Below the pieces are notes generated by a model. The model was not told the DNA's origin, ran no database searches, and was given only the letters and a program-made list of their open reading frames with translations. The translations under genes were made by a program, and so were the position numbers. A DNA stretch of 27,432 nt from F23-B02 sp963650165 (GTDB taxonomy: Bacteria > Bacillota > Clostridia > Oscillospirales > Oscillospiraceae). Shown here in pieces: positions 17,149-24,853 of the stretch (the first letter of the stretch is position 1; each line of letters starts with the position of its first letter). Where the stretch lies: positions 1 through 27,432 of the forward strand of contig CAVJKX010000018.1 of the NCBI GenBank assembly GCA_963650165.1. Direction: 5' to 3'.

Positions 17149-19199
17149 CAGTATACTATCCTCACGCGGCGCGGCAGCATCTCGAGCGCGTGGCGGCTGC
17201 CGCCTACGCATTTTTCGCCGTCGAGCGCCCAGGCAAGCTTTTTCATGCACTCTATCTCCACCCTGTCGGTGCGGCAGAAGGATATGAGCTCGTTATTGAG
17301 GTTCTGCTCGCGCAGAGACGCTATCGTCGACTGGAGCTCCGCGGGCGAGGACGGGCGGCGTATGAGCAGCACCTCGAACAGGCCGTCGTCGGAAACGACC
17401 TTCTGTCCGAAGAAATCGAGTGCTCCGGCCAGTGCGCTCGACGAGGCGACGACGCCGAAGATATACTCGCCCTCATGCGTCTGCCCGTTTATCGAAATGC
17501 GCAGGTGCTCGCTCTGGAGCTTTGCAAGATCCTTTATGCCGTCGAGAACGTAGGCGTAGAAGCCCAGCTTGTTCTTGAGCCGCTGCGGCGTCGTGTACGG
17601 CAGCCAGGTGAAGGCGCCGAAATCGGCGGCGTTTATGAAGAACTTATCGCCGAGCCTGCCGACGTCGATGCGGTGCTCCTTACCGGAGACTATCTTCTTT
17701 GCGGTCTTGACGGCGTCGCAGCTTATGCCATGGAAATCGGCAAAATCGTTCGTGCTGCCGGCAGGCATATAGCCGACGGGGATATCGAGCCCCGCCTCTA
17801 TCATGCCGGAAACGGTCTCGTTGAGCGTACCGTCGCCGCCGGAACAGCAGATCATGTCAAACTCACTGCCGTAGGCCTTGACGTATTCGGTCGCGTCGCC
17901 GCGGCCGCGCGTCGGGTAAAAGCTCACGCGGTACCCCGCGTCCATGAATATGCCGGTGATATCGTTCAGGCTGCGCATTATCGCGCCCTTGCCGGCAACG
18001 GGGTTTATTATGAGCATCATGTTCTTTTCCGCGCCGGGCAGTCTGCGCGCGGGCAGCCTTTTGGGCTCGGCATTGCTGTCCGAACGCTCGGCGTCAAAGC
18101 GGCGGTACTGCTCGCACACGGTCTCGTATATCGTCTTTGCCGCCGCAAATGGGAAGTCGGCCTCCCTGCGGCGTACCATCTCCGTGGGATCAACGGCGCC
18201 GCTCAGGCAGGTCTCGACAAGGTGCGCCATGCCCGAGGCCGTCTCCGCCTCGAGAGCGTAGGCGTTGCCGGTCATGAACTCGATATTGCGGCTCTCGCAG
18301 CCGGGAACGGCGTCGATATACAGTATCGGCAGGCGCTTCATGACGGCCTCGGTGGTGCTCAGGCCGCCGGCCTTGGTGATGATGAGGTCGGCCGCGTCCA
18401 TGTACAGGCTCATTTTATCGGTAAAGCCGCAGACCTTGATGCGGATATCGTCGGCGGTGAAGAACTCAAGCTCCTTTTCCAGCTGATGATTGCTGCCGCA
18501 GATGATGACAAGGCTGTCGTTATCGCCGAGCAGCTCGGCTATGCGCAGGGCCATGCCGCGTATCGGGCCGCAGCCCATGCTGCCGCAGCACATGAGCAGC
18601 AGCTTGCCCTCCTCGCTCATGCCGAGGGCGCGGCGCGCCGCGCCCTTATCGCTTTTCCGGCAGAACTCCTCGCGCACGGGGATGCCGGAGGCGACTATCC
18701 TGTCCGAGGGGAGGCCCTGGCTCACAAATTCGTCGCGCAGCTTTTCGTGCGGGATGAAATACCTGTCGGCAACGATCTCGGAAACGCCGGGGCTGCATGT
18801 GTAGTCGGTCGCAACGAAGAAGCTCGGTATGTTTATCTCGCGGTTGAGCCGCAGCTCGGTCATCATCATCGCGGCAAAAACGTGCACGCTTATAACGACG
18901 TCGTAGCCGCCGGAGAACAGCACCCGGCACAGCTCGTCGGCGCCCTTCGCGTTCTGCTCGTACATGCGGTTCTGCGGCGTCATCTCGCTTATGCGGTAGC
19001 CCATGCCGTAGAGCTTGGGCGTGTATTTGTACGCAAGCACATGGCCGCGGCTTATGAGCTCCGCGCGTGCCTTGGGCAGAAAATCAAGTGCGTTTACAAT
19101 GTCGCACCCGCAGCCGTTTTTTTCGAAATATTCGCATATGGCGGAGGCGGCGCTGTTGTGCCCGCCGCCGGTGCTGCAGCTTAATATCAGTACCTTCAC
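17148..19199 (-). CDS. Bifunctional diacylglycerol glycosyltransferase (MGDG synthase/UgtP-like) - diacylglycerol kinase fusion
   Basis: A 683-residue protein with two complete enzymes. Residues 1-370 are a GT28/MGDG-synthase-like glycosyltransferase: STGGGHNSAA (9-18) in the acceptor half, SGIPV (171-175), and the nucleotide-sugar site TKAGGLSTTEA (275-285). This group, which includes Bacillus UgtP, glucosylates diacylglycerol. Residues 394-683 are a YegS/DgkB lipid kinase: NPVAGKG (399-405), GGDGT (454-458), PAGSTNDFA (479-487) and ALDGE (658-662). It phosphorylates diacylglycerol to phosphatidate. A 20-residue Arg/Pro-rich linker joins them. The start is a GTG behind GAGGAGG, overlapping the acyltransferase stop by 4 bases (GTGA). 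Both enzymes use the same lipid, so the fusion may divide diacylglycerol between glycolipid and phospholipid at the membrane surface. Confidence 0.9.
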   Translation of the reverse strand: MKVLILSCSTGGGHNSAASAICEYFEKNGCGCDIVNALDFLPKARAELISRGHVLAYKYTPKLYGMGYRISEMTPQNRMYEQNAKGADELCRVLFSGGYDVVISVHVFAAMMMTELRLNREINIPSFFVATDYTCSPGVSEIVADRYFIPHEKLRDEFVSQGLPSDRIVASGIPVREEFCRKSDKGAARRALGMSEEGKLLLMCCGSMGCGPIRGMALRIAELLGDNDSLVIICGSNHQLEKELEFFTADDIRIKVCGFTDKMSLYMDAADLIITKAGGLSTTEAVMKRLPILYIDAVPGCESRNIEFMTGNAYALEAETASGMAHLVETCLSGAVDPTEMVRRREADFPFAAAKTIYETVCEQYRRFDAERSDSNAEPKRLPARRLPGAEKNMMLIINPVAGKGAIMRSLNDITGIFMDAGYRVSFYPTRGRGDATEYVKAYGSEFDMICCSGGDGTLNETVSGMIEAGLDIPVGYMPAGSTNDFADFHGISCDAVKTAKKIVSGKEHRIDVGRLGDKFFINAADFGAFTWLPYTTPQRLKNKLGFYAYVLDGIKDLAKLQSEHLRISINGQTHEGEYIFGVVASSSALAGALDFFGQKVVSDDGLFEVLLIRRPSSPAELQSTIASLREQNLNNELISFCRTDRVEIECMKKLAWALDGEKCVGGSRHALEMLPRRVRIVY

Positions 19200-19669
19200 T
19201 GTTTCGTTGCCCTCCTCAGTCTGCGCTGCTCAAGCAGCACCAGTCTCGGTCTGTTGTACCTCTGGATTATTATAAACGGGACGTTGCCGAAAATATTATA
19301 CACCAGCCAGAAAAGCAGCGCCCATGCCCCGTGCCAGAACAGGAATATGCCAGCCGACAGCACTATGAGCCACCAATGGACGCACTCGGCAACGCAGGTC
19401 TCGGCTATCAGGGCGCCGTAGCCCTCCGTGCGGCTGCTTTTTGTTATCTTCTTTTTCAGCATGTCCGGCATGATGCGGCTCATGTCCGGCAGGAAGTCCT
19501 TCCAGCGCTTTATGCCGAGCTTTTCATACACTCTGCCGCCGTTTTCCCATGCTGCCGCGCGGTAGGGAAAGCGCCCTGCCGAAAAATGCGCCCTCGGCAG
19601 AGCCTGGCCGGCAAAGTGGGAAACTATGCCGAGAACGGCAATATAAATGACCGCATATAAAAAATTCAT
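19196..19669 (-). CDS. CrtO-like small membrane acyltransferase family protein
   Basis: A 157-residue membrane protein. It begins with a hydrophobic helix (2-20), then FPYRAAAWENGGRVYEKLGIKRWKDFLPD, then ETCVAECVHWW, a second hydrophobic region (about 110-140) and a FIIIQRYNRPRL end. This order matches the glycosyl-4,4'-diaponeurosporenoate acyltransferase (CrtO) family, whose staphylococcal member attaches a fatty acid to the sugar of a carotenoid. No carotenoid genes are nearby. The ATG at 19669 has GGAGG 6 bases upstream; an earlier in-frame ATG at 19696 lacks one. It is the first gene of an overlapping operon with the glycosyltransferase-kinase and HAD genes, so it may acylate a glycolipid made there. 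That is inference. Confidence 0.8.
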   Translation of the reverse strand: MNFLYAVIYIAVLGIVSHFAGQALPRAHFSAGRFPYRAAAWENGGRVYEKLGIKRWKDFLPDMSRIMPDMLKKKITKSSRTEGYGALIAETCVAECVHWWLIVLSAGIFLFWHGAWALLFWLVYNIFGNVPFIIIQRYNRPRLVLLEQRRLRRATKQ

Positions 19670-19821
19670 GTCTTTCCTCCGTTCAAACAACATCATATTT
19701 TATAGACATTTTTGCCTTCCGTCAAGCGGGCGGCGGCGCAGGGCGCGGCGCACGGCAGGATCATTTGCCCGAATTATCGGAAAGTTTACAGTTTGTTAAT
19801 TACTCCGCCGCCTCATAACCG

Positions 19822-19827
19822 TATAAT
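19822..19827 (+). promoter_or_regulatory. -10 element of the FAD-protein gene
   Basis: TATAAT stands 45 bases before the start codon. The best -35, TTAATT (19796-19801), is weak and 20 bases away. The rest of 19670-19872 is a GC-rich stretch and shows no gene. Confidence 0.4.
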
Positions 19828-19872
19828 GCTTAGGGCTTTTTTGGGCCTATACTAAACACGGGGGCATACACA

Positions 19873-21264
19873 ATGAACGATTCATATGATGTTGCGATAA
19901 TCGGATGCGGCACGGCCGGCATTTTCGCGGGCTACGAGCTTATAGCACGCCATCCGGAGCTGAAGATATGCGTGCTCGATCAGGGCGGAGATATATATTC
20001 AAGACACTGCCCCATCGTTGCCGGAAAGGTCAAGGAGTGCATCCATTGCAGCGTGTGCGACACGATGTGCGGCTTCGGCGGCGCAGGCGCGTTCTCCGAC
20101 GGCAAGTACAACTTTACGACCCAGTTCGGCGGCTGGCTGACCGATTTCATGGACGACGACGAGGTCATGGAGCTTATAAACTACGTCGACACCGTCAACA
20201 TGAAGTACGGCGCGACGGACAAGACCTTCTCGACCGATACGCCCGAGGCCAGAGCGCTCGAGCACGAGGCGCTCAAGTACGACCTGCACCTGCTCCAGGC
20301 AAAGGTCAAGCATCTCGGCACGGAAAACAATCTGCGCATCCTCCAGAACATGTACGAGGATCTGCGCAAGGTAATAGAATACCGCTTCCGCACGGAGGTA
20401 TGCAGCATAGACCGCGACGGCGAGGGCTACAGGCTTTCGCTCAAAAACGGCGGCGAGGTAAAGTGCCGCTATCTCATCGTAGCGCCCGGCAGAAGCGGCG
20501 CGGAGTGGTTCTCCGAGCAGTGCCGCAGGCTCGGCGTGAAGCTTATAAACAACCAGGTAGATGTCGGCGTGCGCGTCGAGCTCCCCGCAACGGTGTTTGA
20601 GCACATAACCGACGTCGTTTACGAGTCCAAGCTCATCTACCGCACCAAGCAGTACGGCGACAAGGTGCGCACCTTCTGCATGAACCCCTACGGTCACGTC
20701 GTTGCGGAAAACGTCGAGGGCATCAACACCGTAAACGGCCACTCCTACTCCGATCCCGCTCTGCGCAGCGAGAACACCAACTTCGCGCTTCTGGTATCCA
20801 ACCGCTTTACCGAGCCCTTCGACCAGCCCTACCGCTACGGCAAGCACATCGCCTCGCTGAGCAACATGCTCTCCGGCGGCGTTCTGGTGCAGCGCTTCGG
20901 CGACCTCGTCAAGGGCGTGCGCACAAACGAGCACCGTCTCGCGCAGTCCTACACCCATCCGACGCTCACAGCCGCCGTTCCCGGCGACCTGAGCCTTGCG
21001 CTCCCCAAGCGTCAGCTCGACGATATCATCGAAATGATCTACGCTCTGGACAAGATCGCTCCGGGCACGGCAAACTACGACACGCTCCTGTACGGTGCGG
21101 AGGTCAAGTTCTACTCCTCCCGTCTTGAGCTCTCGGGCGAGCTTGAAACGAAGTTTTCAAACTTCTTCGCCATCGGCGACGGTGCGGGCATCACCCGCGG
21201 CCTCGCTCAGGCGGCGGCCTCCGGTGTGAAGGTCGCAAAGGTCATCTCCGAGCGTCTGGGATAA
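19873..21264 (+). CDS. COG2509-type FAD-dependent oxidoreductase with ferredoxin-like Cys motif
   Basis: A 463-residue flavoprotein. The N-terminus DVAIIGCGTAGIFAGYEL is a dinucleotide-binding fold, GGAGAFSDGK (69-78) is the marker of the COG2509 group of uncharacterised FAD dehydrogenases, and FFAIGDGAGITRGLAQAAASG near residue 435-455 is the C-terminal FAD contact. Just before the marker lie Cys56, Cys59, Cys62 and Cys66 in a C-x2-C-x2-C-x3-C array, the spacing of a ferredoxin 4Fe-4S site, plus Cys46. A cluster there could pass electrons to the flavin. The reaction is unknown for the family. The gene stands alone between a weak promoter and a terminator; its ribosome site is also weak, with GGGG 9 bases before the ATG. 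Confidence 0.85.
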   Translation: MNDSYDVAIIGCGTAGIFAGYELIARHPELKICVLDQGGDIYSRHCPIVAGKVKECIHCSVCDTMCGFGGAGAFSDGKYNFTTQFGGWLTDFMDDDEVMELINYVDTVNMKYGATDKTFSTDTPEARALEHEALKYDLHLLQAKVKHLGTENNLRILQNMYEDLRKVIEYRFRTEVCSIDRDGEGYRLSLKNGGEVKCRYLIVAPGRSGAEWFSEQCRRLGVKLINNQVDVGVRVELPATVFEHITDVVYESKLIYRTKQYGDKVRTFCMNPYGHVVAENVEGINTVNGHSYSDPALRSENTNFALLVSNRFTEPFDQPYRYGKHIASLSNMLSGGVLVQRFGDLVKGVRTNEHRLAQSYTHPTLTAAVPGDLSLALPKRQLDDIIEMIYALDKIAPGTANYDTLLYGAEVKFYSSRLELSGELETKFSNFFAIGDGAGITRGLAQAAASGVKVAKVISERLG

Positions 21265-21279
21265 CCGCATATGCAAAAA

Positions 21280-21314
21280 CCTCTCCCGTCCGTGTGAACG
21301 GGGGAGGCTTTTTT
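21280..21314. terminator. Terminator between the FAD gene and sseB-like gene
   Basis: CCTCTCCCGT (21280-21289) and ACGGGGGAGG (21298-21307) form a 10-bp stem with one T-G pair, followed by a CTTTTTT run. A5 on the left side allows it to work for the convergent gene too. Confidence 0.88.
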
Positions 21315-21325
21315 ATAACCGCGGT

Positions 21326-21802
21326 TCAGGATATGGGCTTGAAGCCCGCCTTCTGCCCGCTCTGCTCGCGCTCGAAATCCTCGGCCTGCTTCATATACGG
21401 AAGCATATGGTCGCGCACGAGCTCCGGCCACATGAGAAAATATGTGCCGAAGGGGTTGACGACGGCGTGACGGCCGTTTTCGACGAGCATGGGGAAATAA
21501 TCCATGGGCCTGAGGCACACGCAGTCGCACTGATCCCTGAGCTTTCCGAGCTCCTCGGGATCGGTGAAAACGGGAATGAACACCTGACCGTTCACGGTGA
21601 GTGTTATGAAGCTGAGCGCCGCGGACGACGAGCCGTTTTTCTGCACGGCCAGATACATCGGCGTTTTCGCAAGCTGCTCGAGCAGCATCGTGAGAGCCTG
21701 CTTATCCTGCCCCTGCGACAGGCTGTATTTTTCGATGAGCTTTTTTATCCCCATGCGGGATATCTGCTCCACCTGCTGCCGGCTGAGTTCTGAATTGGAC
21801 AT
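21326..21802 (-). CDS. SseB-family protein
   Basis: A 158-residue protein. Residues 40-140 have the SseB N-terminal domain pattern: TPMYLAVQKN, then FITLTVNGQVFIPVFTDPEEL, then VVNPFGTYFLMWPELV. This domain is common in Firmicutes as a single-domain protein and in E. coli SseB; its molecular role is not settled. The N-terminal 35 residues are a charged helix (IKKLIEKYSLSQGQDKQAL). It is monocistronic with a clear promoter (21832-21860). No signal peptide or membrane span is present, so it should be cytosolic. The unrelated phage-like module diverges from its promoter region. Confidence 0.8.
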   Translation of the reverse strand: MSNSELSRQQVEQISRMGIKKLIEKYSLSQGQDKQALTMLLEQLAKTPMYLAVQKNGSSSAALSFITLTVNGQVFIPVFTDPEELGKLRDQCDCVCLRPMDYFPMLVENGRHAVVNPFGTYFLMWPELVRDHMLPYMKQAEDFEREQSGQKAGFKPIS

Positions 21803-21831
21803 GTATTTTTACCTCGCAGTATTTTTTCTCT

Positions 21832-21860
21832 ATGATAGCACACATTGCGCACTTTGTCCA
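21832..21860 (-). promoter_or_regulatory. Promoter of the SseB-family gene
   Basis: Minus-strand TGGACA (21855-21860) and TATCAT (21832-21837) are 17 bases apart, about 30 bases before the start codon. Confidence 0.65.
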
Positions 21861-21895
21861 CGAAGCAAAATTTATGCAGTAGCATAACGCTTGCA

Positions 21896-21923
21896 TTGAC
21901 AAATCGCGCATTTTTGCTACTAT
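21896..21923 (+). promoter_or_regulatory. Promoter of the phage-like two-gene module
   Basis: TTGACA (21896-21901) and TACTAT (21918-21923) are 16 bases apart. It is divergent from the SseB promoter, with 35 bases between the two -35 boxes. Confidence 0.65.
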
Positions 21924-21929
21924 CGGATA

Positions 21930-21966
21930 TGCGGGGCATGAGCTGCCTCGGGTTTTTGCCCCCGCA
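21930..21966 (+). promoter_or_regulatory. Leader hairpin of the phage-like module
   Basis: TGCGGGG (21930-21936) pairs with CCCCGCA (21960-21966) just after the transcript start and 10 bases before the ribosome site AAGGAG. The loop holds a GAGCTGCCTC inner stem. It may protect the mRNA 5' end or control translation. Confidence 0.4.
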
Positions 21967-21986
21967 GTATCTATAAGGAGAAATGC

Positions 21987-22430
21987 ATGGACATAAACAT
22001 CAAAGTTAAAGACAAGATCGCCGTCGGAGACGGGACGCTCATAGTCTGCGGCAACAGCGACTACAGCGTTAATTTCGAGCTTGACGCCGAGTGGGATGCC
22101 TACGACGAAAAGACCATGCGCATAGGCTACCGCAACGGCATGTACAGCGAGGTAAAGTTCAGCGGAATAAGCTGCGCCCTGCCCGTTATAAAAAAGCGCC
22201 CGTGGATAGCCGTCGGCCTGTACGCCGGTCAGCTGCACACAACGACTCCGGCGCTTTTCCGCTGCGCGGAATGCATAACGGACAGGGACGACGAGCCCGC
22301 CGACAAGCCGGAGGCCTCGCCGTATAAGACACTGACCGTCACGATCGGCGGCAAGACCGAAAGCTATGAATACACGGGCTCGGCCGACAAAAGCATAGTC
22401 GTCGAGGACGGAAGCGAGGTGAGCTACTGA
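21987..22430 (+). CDS. Phage-structural-like protein of unknown function
   Basis: A 147-residue protein. The first 90 residues look like the beta-rich domain often found in Clostridia prophage tail or baseplate genes: NFELDAEWDAYDEKTMRIGYRNG followed by a CALPVI segment, IAVGLYAGQLHTTTPALF, then an acidic linker and a repeat of strand-forming TLTVTIGGKTESYEY. No enzyme motif is visible. The ATG at 21987 follows AAGGAG by 6 bases. Its stop shares one base with the start of the metallophosphoesterase gene, so the two are translated together. No other phage gene is nearby. I assign it by resemblance, not by a named family. Confidence 0.55.
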   Translation: MDINIKVKDKIAVGDGTLIVCGNSDYSVNFELDAEWDAYDEKTMRIGYRNGMYSEVKFSGISCALPVIKKRPWIAVGLYAGQLHTTTPALFRCAECITDRDDEPADKPEASPYKTLTVTIGGKTESYEYTGSADKSIVVEDGSEVSY

Positions 22431-23653
22431 TGGCAAAAAAGCTTTATGAGGAAAGCGACGTTCAGGCCGTAGCGGCGGCCATACGTCAGAAAAACGGAGG
22501 GAGCTCCGTCTATAAGCTCTCGCAGATGGCGGCGGCGATTCAGGCGCTCAAAACGGGCGAATACATAAGTCAGGCGGACACTCCCGACTACGTCAAGGCC
22601 GCGGCGCTGGAGCTTGCAAAGAAGGTAAAGAACGTTCAGACGAGCGGCAGCATAACCTTCATTGCCGCGGCCGATGCGCATCAGACCGATGCCGACGAGT
22701 ATGTCGTAAACGGAAACCTGCACGCCTGCATGGCGATGAAGGCGGTCGGCGCGGTCCTGCCGGGCATTGATTTCTGCTGCTTTCTCGGCGACTACAGCGT
22801 CGGCAGTGCCACGACGACGCTTGCAGAGGGCAGGCGGCATTTTGACGAGATAAACGCCGGTCTCGCGGAGGGCTTTGCGCAGCTTCCGCAGTTCCGCACT
22901 CCCGGCGACTGCGACGGCCTGCGGAACTCGCTGGAGCAAAACGGCGGCAGTCTCGACTCGGCAGAGATATATTCTTACATCGGCAAATACAACGAAGGCG
23001 CGACCTACGGCAGCACCACGGAGGGCTACTGCTACCGCGATTTTACCGAGAAAAAGCTGCGCGTCATATGCCTGAACACCTCGGAGGCCGGTCAGAACAC
23101 GGATAACCTCTCCGACGCACAGCTTCTGTGGTTTATACGCCGTCTGCGCGAGGCCGGTCTGAAAAGCGGCTGGGGCGTCATTATCCTGTCGCACTATCCT
23201 CTCGATTTCAGCGACCACGGAAGCTCGGCGGCGGCAAGCAGGGCCGGCACGGTGATCGCAAAATACCTGGCCGGCAGCGTGGCGACGGCGGGCGGCATGG
23301 CGATAACCTTCAAGAACGCGAACAAGGCGAAGATATACGCCGCGTTCCACGGCCACACGCACAACTTCAAGGCAGTCCCGCTCAATGACGTTCAGGACAG
23401 CGGCAATACAGAGCTCAGCGTTCTGCGCGTCGCGGTGCCGAACATGTGCTTTTACCGCAGCAACGAGTACGGCCAGAACGAGGGCACGGACTCAAACGGC
23501 ATCGAGTACGGCGAGGAGACGAGCTACGCCAAAACGCAGGGCACGGCAAACGACACGGCCTTCGTCGTAAACGTCATAAACCCCTCCGAGAACAAGATAT
23601 ACTCCTTCTGCTACGGCGCGGGCTGCGACCGCGAGCTCAGCATCCCGACATAA
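22430..23653 (+). CDS. Phage-associated calcineurin-like metallophosphoesterase
   Basis: A 407-residue protein. Residues 1-45 (YEESDVQAVAAAIRQKNGGSSVYKLSQMAAAIQAL) form the helical module that opens many Clostridia phage tail-fibre and baseplate proteins. Residues 75-320 are a calcineurin-fold phosphoesterase: DAH (82-84), LGDYSVG (Asp121), HYP (His255) and HGHTH (307-311). The GNHD motif is GDCD (159-162), so the usual catalytic Asn-His pair is missing and activity may be altered. The last 85 residues resemble no domain I know. There is no signal peptide. It is the second gene of a promoter-to-terminator module with the preceding phage-like protein. The substrate could be a nucleotide, lipid or cell-wall phosphodiester. 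Confidence 0.7.
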   Translation: MAKKLYEESDVQAVAAAIRQKNGGSSVYKLSQMAAAIQALKTGEYISQADTPDYVKAAALELAKKVKNVQTSGSITFIAAADAHQTDADEYVVNGNLHACMAMKAVGAVLPGIDFCCFLGDYSVGSATTTLAEGRRHFDEINAGLAEGFAQLPQFRTPGDCDGLRNSLEQNGGSLDSAEIYSYIGKYNEGATYGSTTEGYCYRDFTEKKLRVICLNTSEAGQNTDNLSDAQLLWFIRRLREAGLKSGWGVIILSHYPLDFSDHGSSAAASRAGTVIAKYLAGSVATAGGMAITFKNANKAKIYAAFHGHTHNFKAVPLNDVQDSGNTELSVLRVAVPNMCFYRSNEYGQNEGTDSNGIEYGEETSYAKTQGTANDTAFVVNVINPSENKIYSFCYGAGCDRELSIPT

Positions 23654-23659
23654 AAAATC

Positions 23660-23690
23660 ATCCCACGGGGCAGCCCGTGGGATTTGTCGT
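23660..23690 (+). terminator. Terminator of the phage-like module
   Basis: ATCCCACGGG (23660-23669) and CCCGTGGGAT (23674-23683) form a 10-bp stem with a 4-base loop and a T-rich tail. The convergent racemase gene ends just beyond it. Confidence 0.85.
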
Positions 23691-23692
23691 TT

Positions 23693-24394
23693 TCAGCAAT
23701 TGAGCTCGCCGCCGGCGGCGAGGACGGCCTCACGCGCGAGGACGAGCGTGGGGTCAACATGCGGATAGTCGAGACGGTACATTTCAAACGCCGGAGGCAG
23801 CTCCGTGCAGCCGAGTATCAGCGTCTGCGCACCGCGCGAGAGAAGCTCCTGCGCCGTCTTTTCGAAAGCGGCCGTGTCGAAATCGCGCCGCCCGGCCTTC
23901 ACGCCGTCGTATATTATGCTCATGACGGCTCTCTGCGCCTCGGGCGATGGCGTTATCAGCTCAATACCGCTGCCGGCAAAGCCCTGCGCATAGATGCCCG
24001 TGCGCACCGTGCCGTCGGTGGCGAGAAGCCCCGCGCGGCTTATTCCCCTGCGCTCGAGCTCACGCGCGGTGAGCCTTATCATGTGCAGCACCGGAACGCT
24101 CACCGCCGCGCAGACCTTATCGTAAAAGCCGTGCGCCGTATTGCAGGGCATTATGAGAAGCTCCGCGCCCGCCTGCTCGAGCCTGCGCGCACTGAGCGTG
24201 AGCTGCTCCGTGGGGTCTGCTCCGCCGTGCAGCAGCGCCGCCGTGCGGTCGGGAATGTTCGTATTGCTGTCGATAATGACGTGCAGATGATCCTGATCGC
24301 AGGCCGCTCTGGTCGAGCTTATAATTTTCGTGAACAGATCCGCCGTTGCGGCCGGACCCATGCCGCCGATGATACCGATGATCTTCTTTGCCAT
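23693..24394 (-). CDS. Aspartate/glutamate racemase family protein
   Basis: A 233-residue PLP-independent racemase of the Asp/hydantoin family. It has the opening KKIIGIIGGMGPAATADLF, the first catalytic Cys in MPCNTAH and the second in LGCTELP, the two-cysteine pair that takes and gives the alpha proton. The IGGMGP start and length are typical of aspartate racemases (YgeA/RacD group), which make D-amino acids for peptidoglycan or signalling. I chose the ATG at 24394, where the family sequence begins, over an upstream in-frame ATG at 24556 that adds 54 unrelated residues. The ribosome site is modest (AAAGGCGGG). It is monocistronic; substrate (Asp or Glu) is not decidable. Confidence 0.88.
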   Translation of the reverse strand: MAKKIIGIIGGMGPAATADLFTKIISSTRAACDQDHLHVIIDSNTNIPDRTAALLHGGADPTEQLTLSARRLEQAGAELLIMPCNTAHGFYDKVCAAVSVPVLHMIRLTARELERRGISRAGLLATDGTVRTGIYAQGFAGSGIELITPSPEAQRAVMSIIYDGVKAGRRDFDTAAFEKTAQELLSRGAQTLILGCTELPPAFEMYRLDYPHVDPTLVLAREAVLAAGGELNC

Positions 24395-24524
24395 AAAACA
24401 CACCCGCCTTTTGAATAATAATATAGTCAAAAAAGACTGCAAAAAACTTGTGCTGCTGCGTAGAGACATCCGCGCAGCGGGGGAGCTCGAGGGAGGCAAT
24501 ACCCCCTCTAGTTGGATTATAGCC

Positions 24525-24549
24525 ATCAAAAAGTCACAGACTTTTTGAT
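24525..24549. other. Perfect hairpin upstream of the racemase gene
   Basis: ATCAAAAAGTC (24525-24535) and GACTTTTTGAT (24539-24549) form an 11-bp stem with a 3-base loop. It sits between the tRNA terminator and the racemase leader. A minus-strand TATAAT at 24516-24521 is a possible racemase -10, without a good -35. The rest of 24395-24524 shows no gene. Confidence 0.4.
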
Positions 24550-24554
24550 ATACC

Positions 24555-24588
24555 AAAAGCCCTGAGGTCTAATGACTTCAGGGCTTTT
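24555..24588 (-). terminator. Terminator of the tRNA operon
   Basis: AAAAGCCCTGA (24555-24565) pairs with TCAGGGCTTTT (24578-24588), and four further pairs (one wobble) extend inward to a 4-base loop. It begins 3 bases past the tRNA-Thr CCA end. The T run on the minus strand lies inside the arm. Confidence 0.85.
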
Positions 24589-24591
24589 ACT

Positions 24592-24667
<76 letters not shown>

Positions 24668-24673
24668 AAAGCT

Positions 24674-24697
24674 GATGCCCCTTTTTCAAGGGGCATC
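24674..24697 (-). other. Spacer hairpin between the two tRNAs
   Basis: GATGCCCC (24674-24681) and GGGGCATC (24690-24697) form an 8-bp stem around TTTTTCAA. It may guide processing of the tRNA precursor by separating the two cloverleaves, or act as a partial terminator. Confidence 0.45.
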
Positions 24698-24699
24698 GG

Positions 24700-24776
24700 T
24701 GGCGACCGAGAAGGGACTTGAACCCTCGACCTCCGGCGTGACAGGCCGGCGTTCTAACCGACTGAACCACTCGGCC
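24700..24776 (-). tRNA. tRNA-Asp (anticodon GTC)
   Basis: Minus-strand cloverleaf: acceptor GGCCGAG/CTCGGTC, D-arm TGGTTCAGTCGGTTAGAAC, anticodon loop CTGTCAC with GTC, T-arm with GGTTCAAGTCC, discriminator G and encoded CCA (24700-24702). G73 fits aspartate identity. It is the first gene of the two-tRNA transcript. Confidence 0.95.
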
Positions 24777-24787
24777 ACGGCTCAGTT

Positions 24788-24816
24788 AATATAACAGATT
24801 TTCGGCCTCTTGTCAA
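24788..24816 (-). promoter_or_regulatory. Promoter of the tRNA-Asp-tRNA-Thr operon
   Basis: Minus-strand TTGACA (24811-24816) and TATATT (24788-24793) are 17 bases apart, ending 11 bases before the tRNA-Asp 5' end. An A/T-rich stretch upstream (24820-24845) may act as an UP element. Confidence 0.88.
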
Positions 24817-24853
24817 CAGGTTTTGCGAAAAAATTTTAAAGTGTTCCGAATTT

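Noticed and set aside
17190..19184. 664-residue open frame on the plus strand opposite the glycosyltransferase-kinase gene
   Set aside because: It lies fully antisense to a gene with two recognised enzyme domains, has no domain of its own and is rich in Ala, Arg, Val and His, as expected from GC-biased antisense codons.
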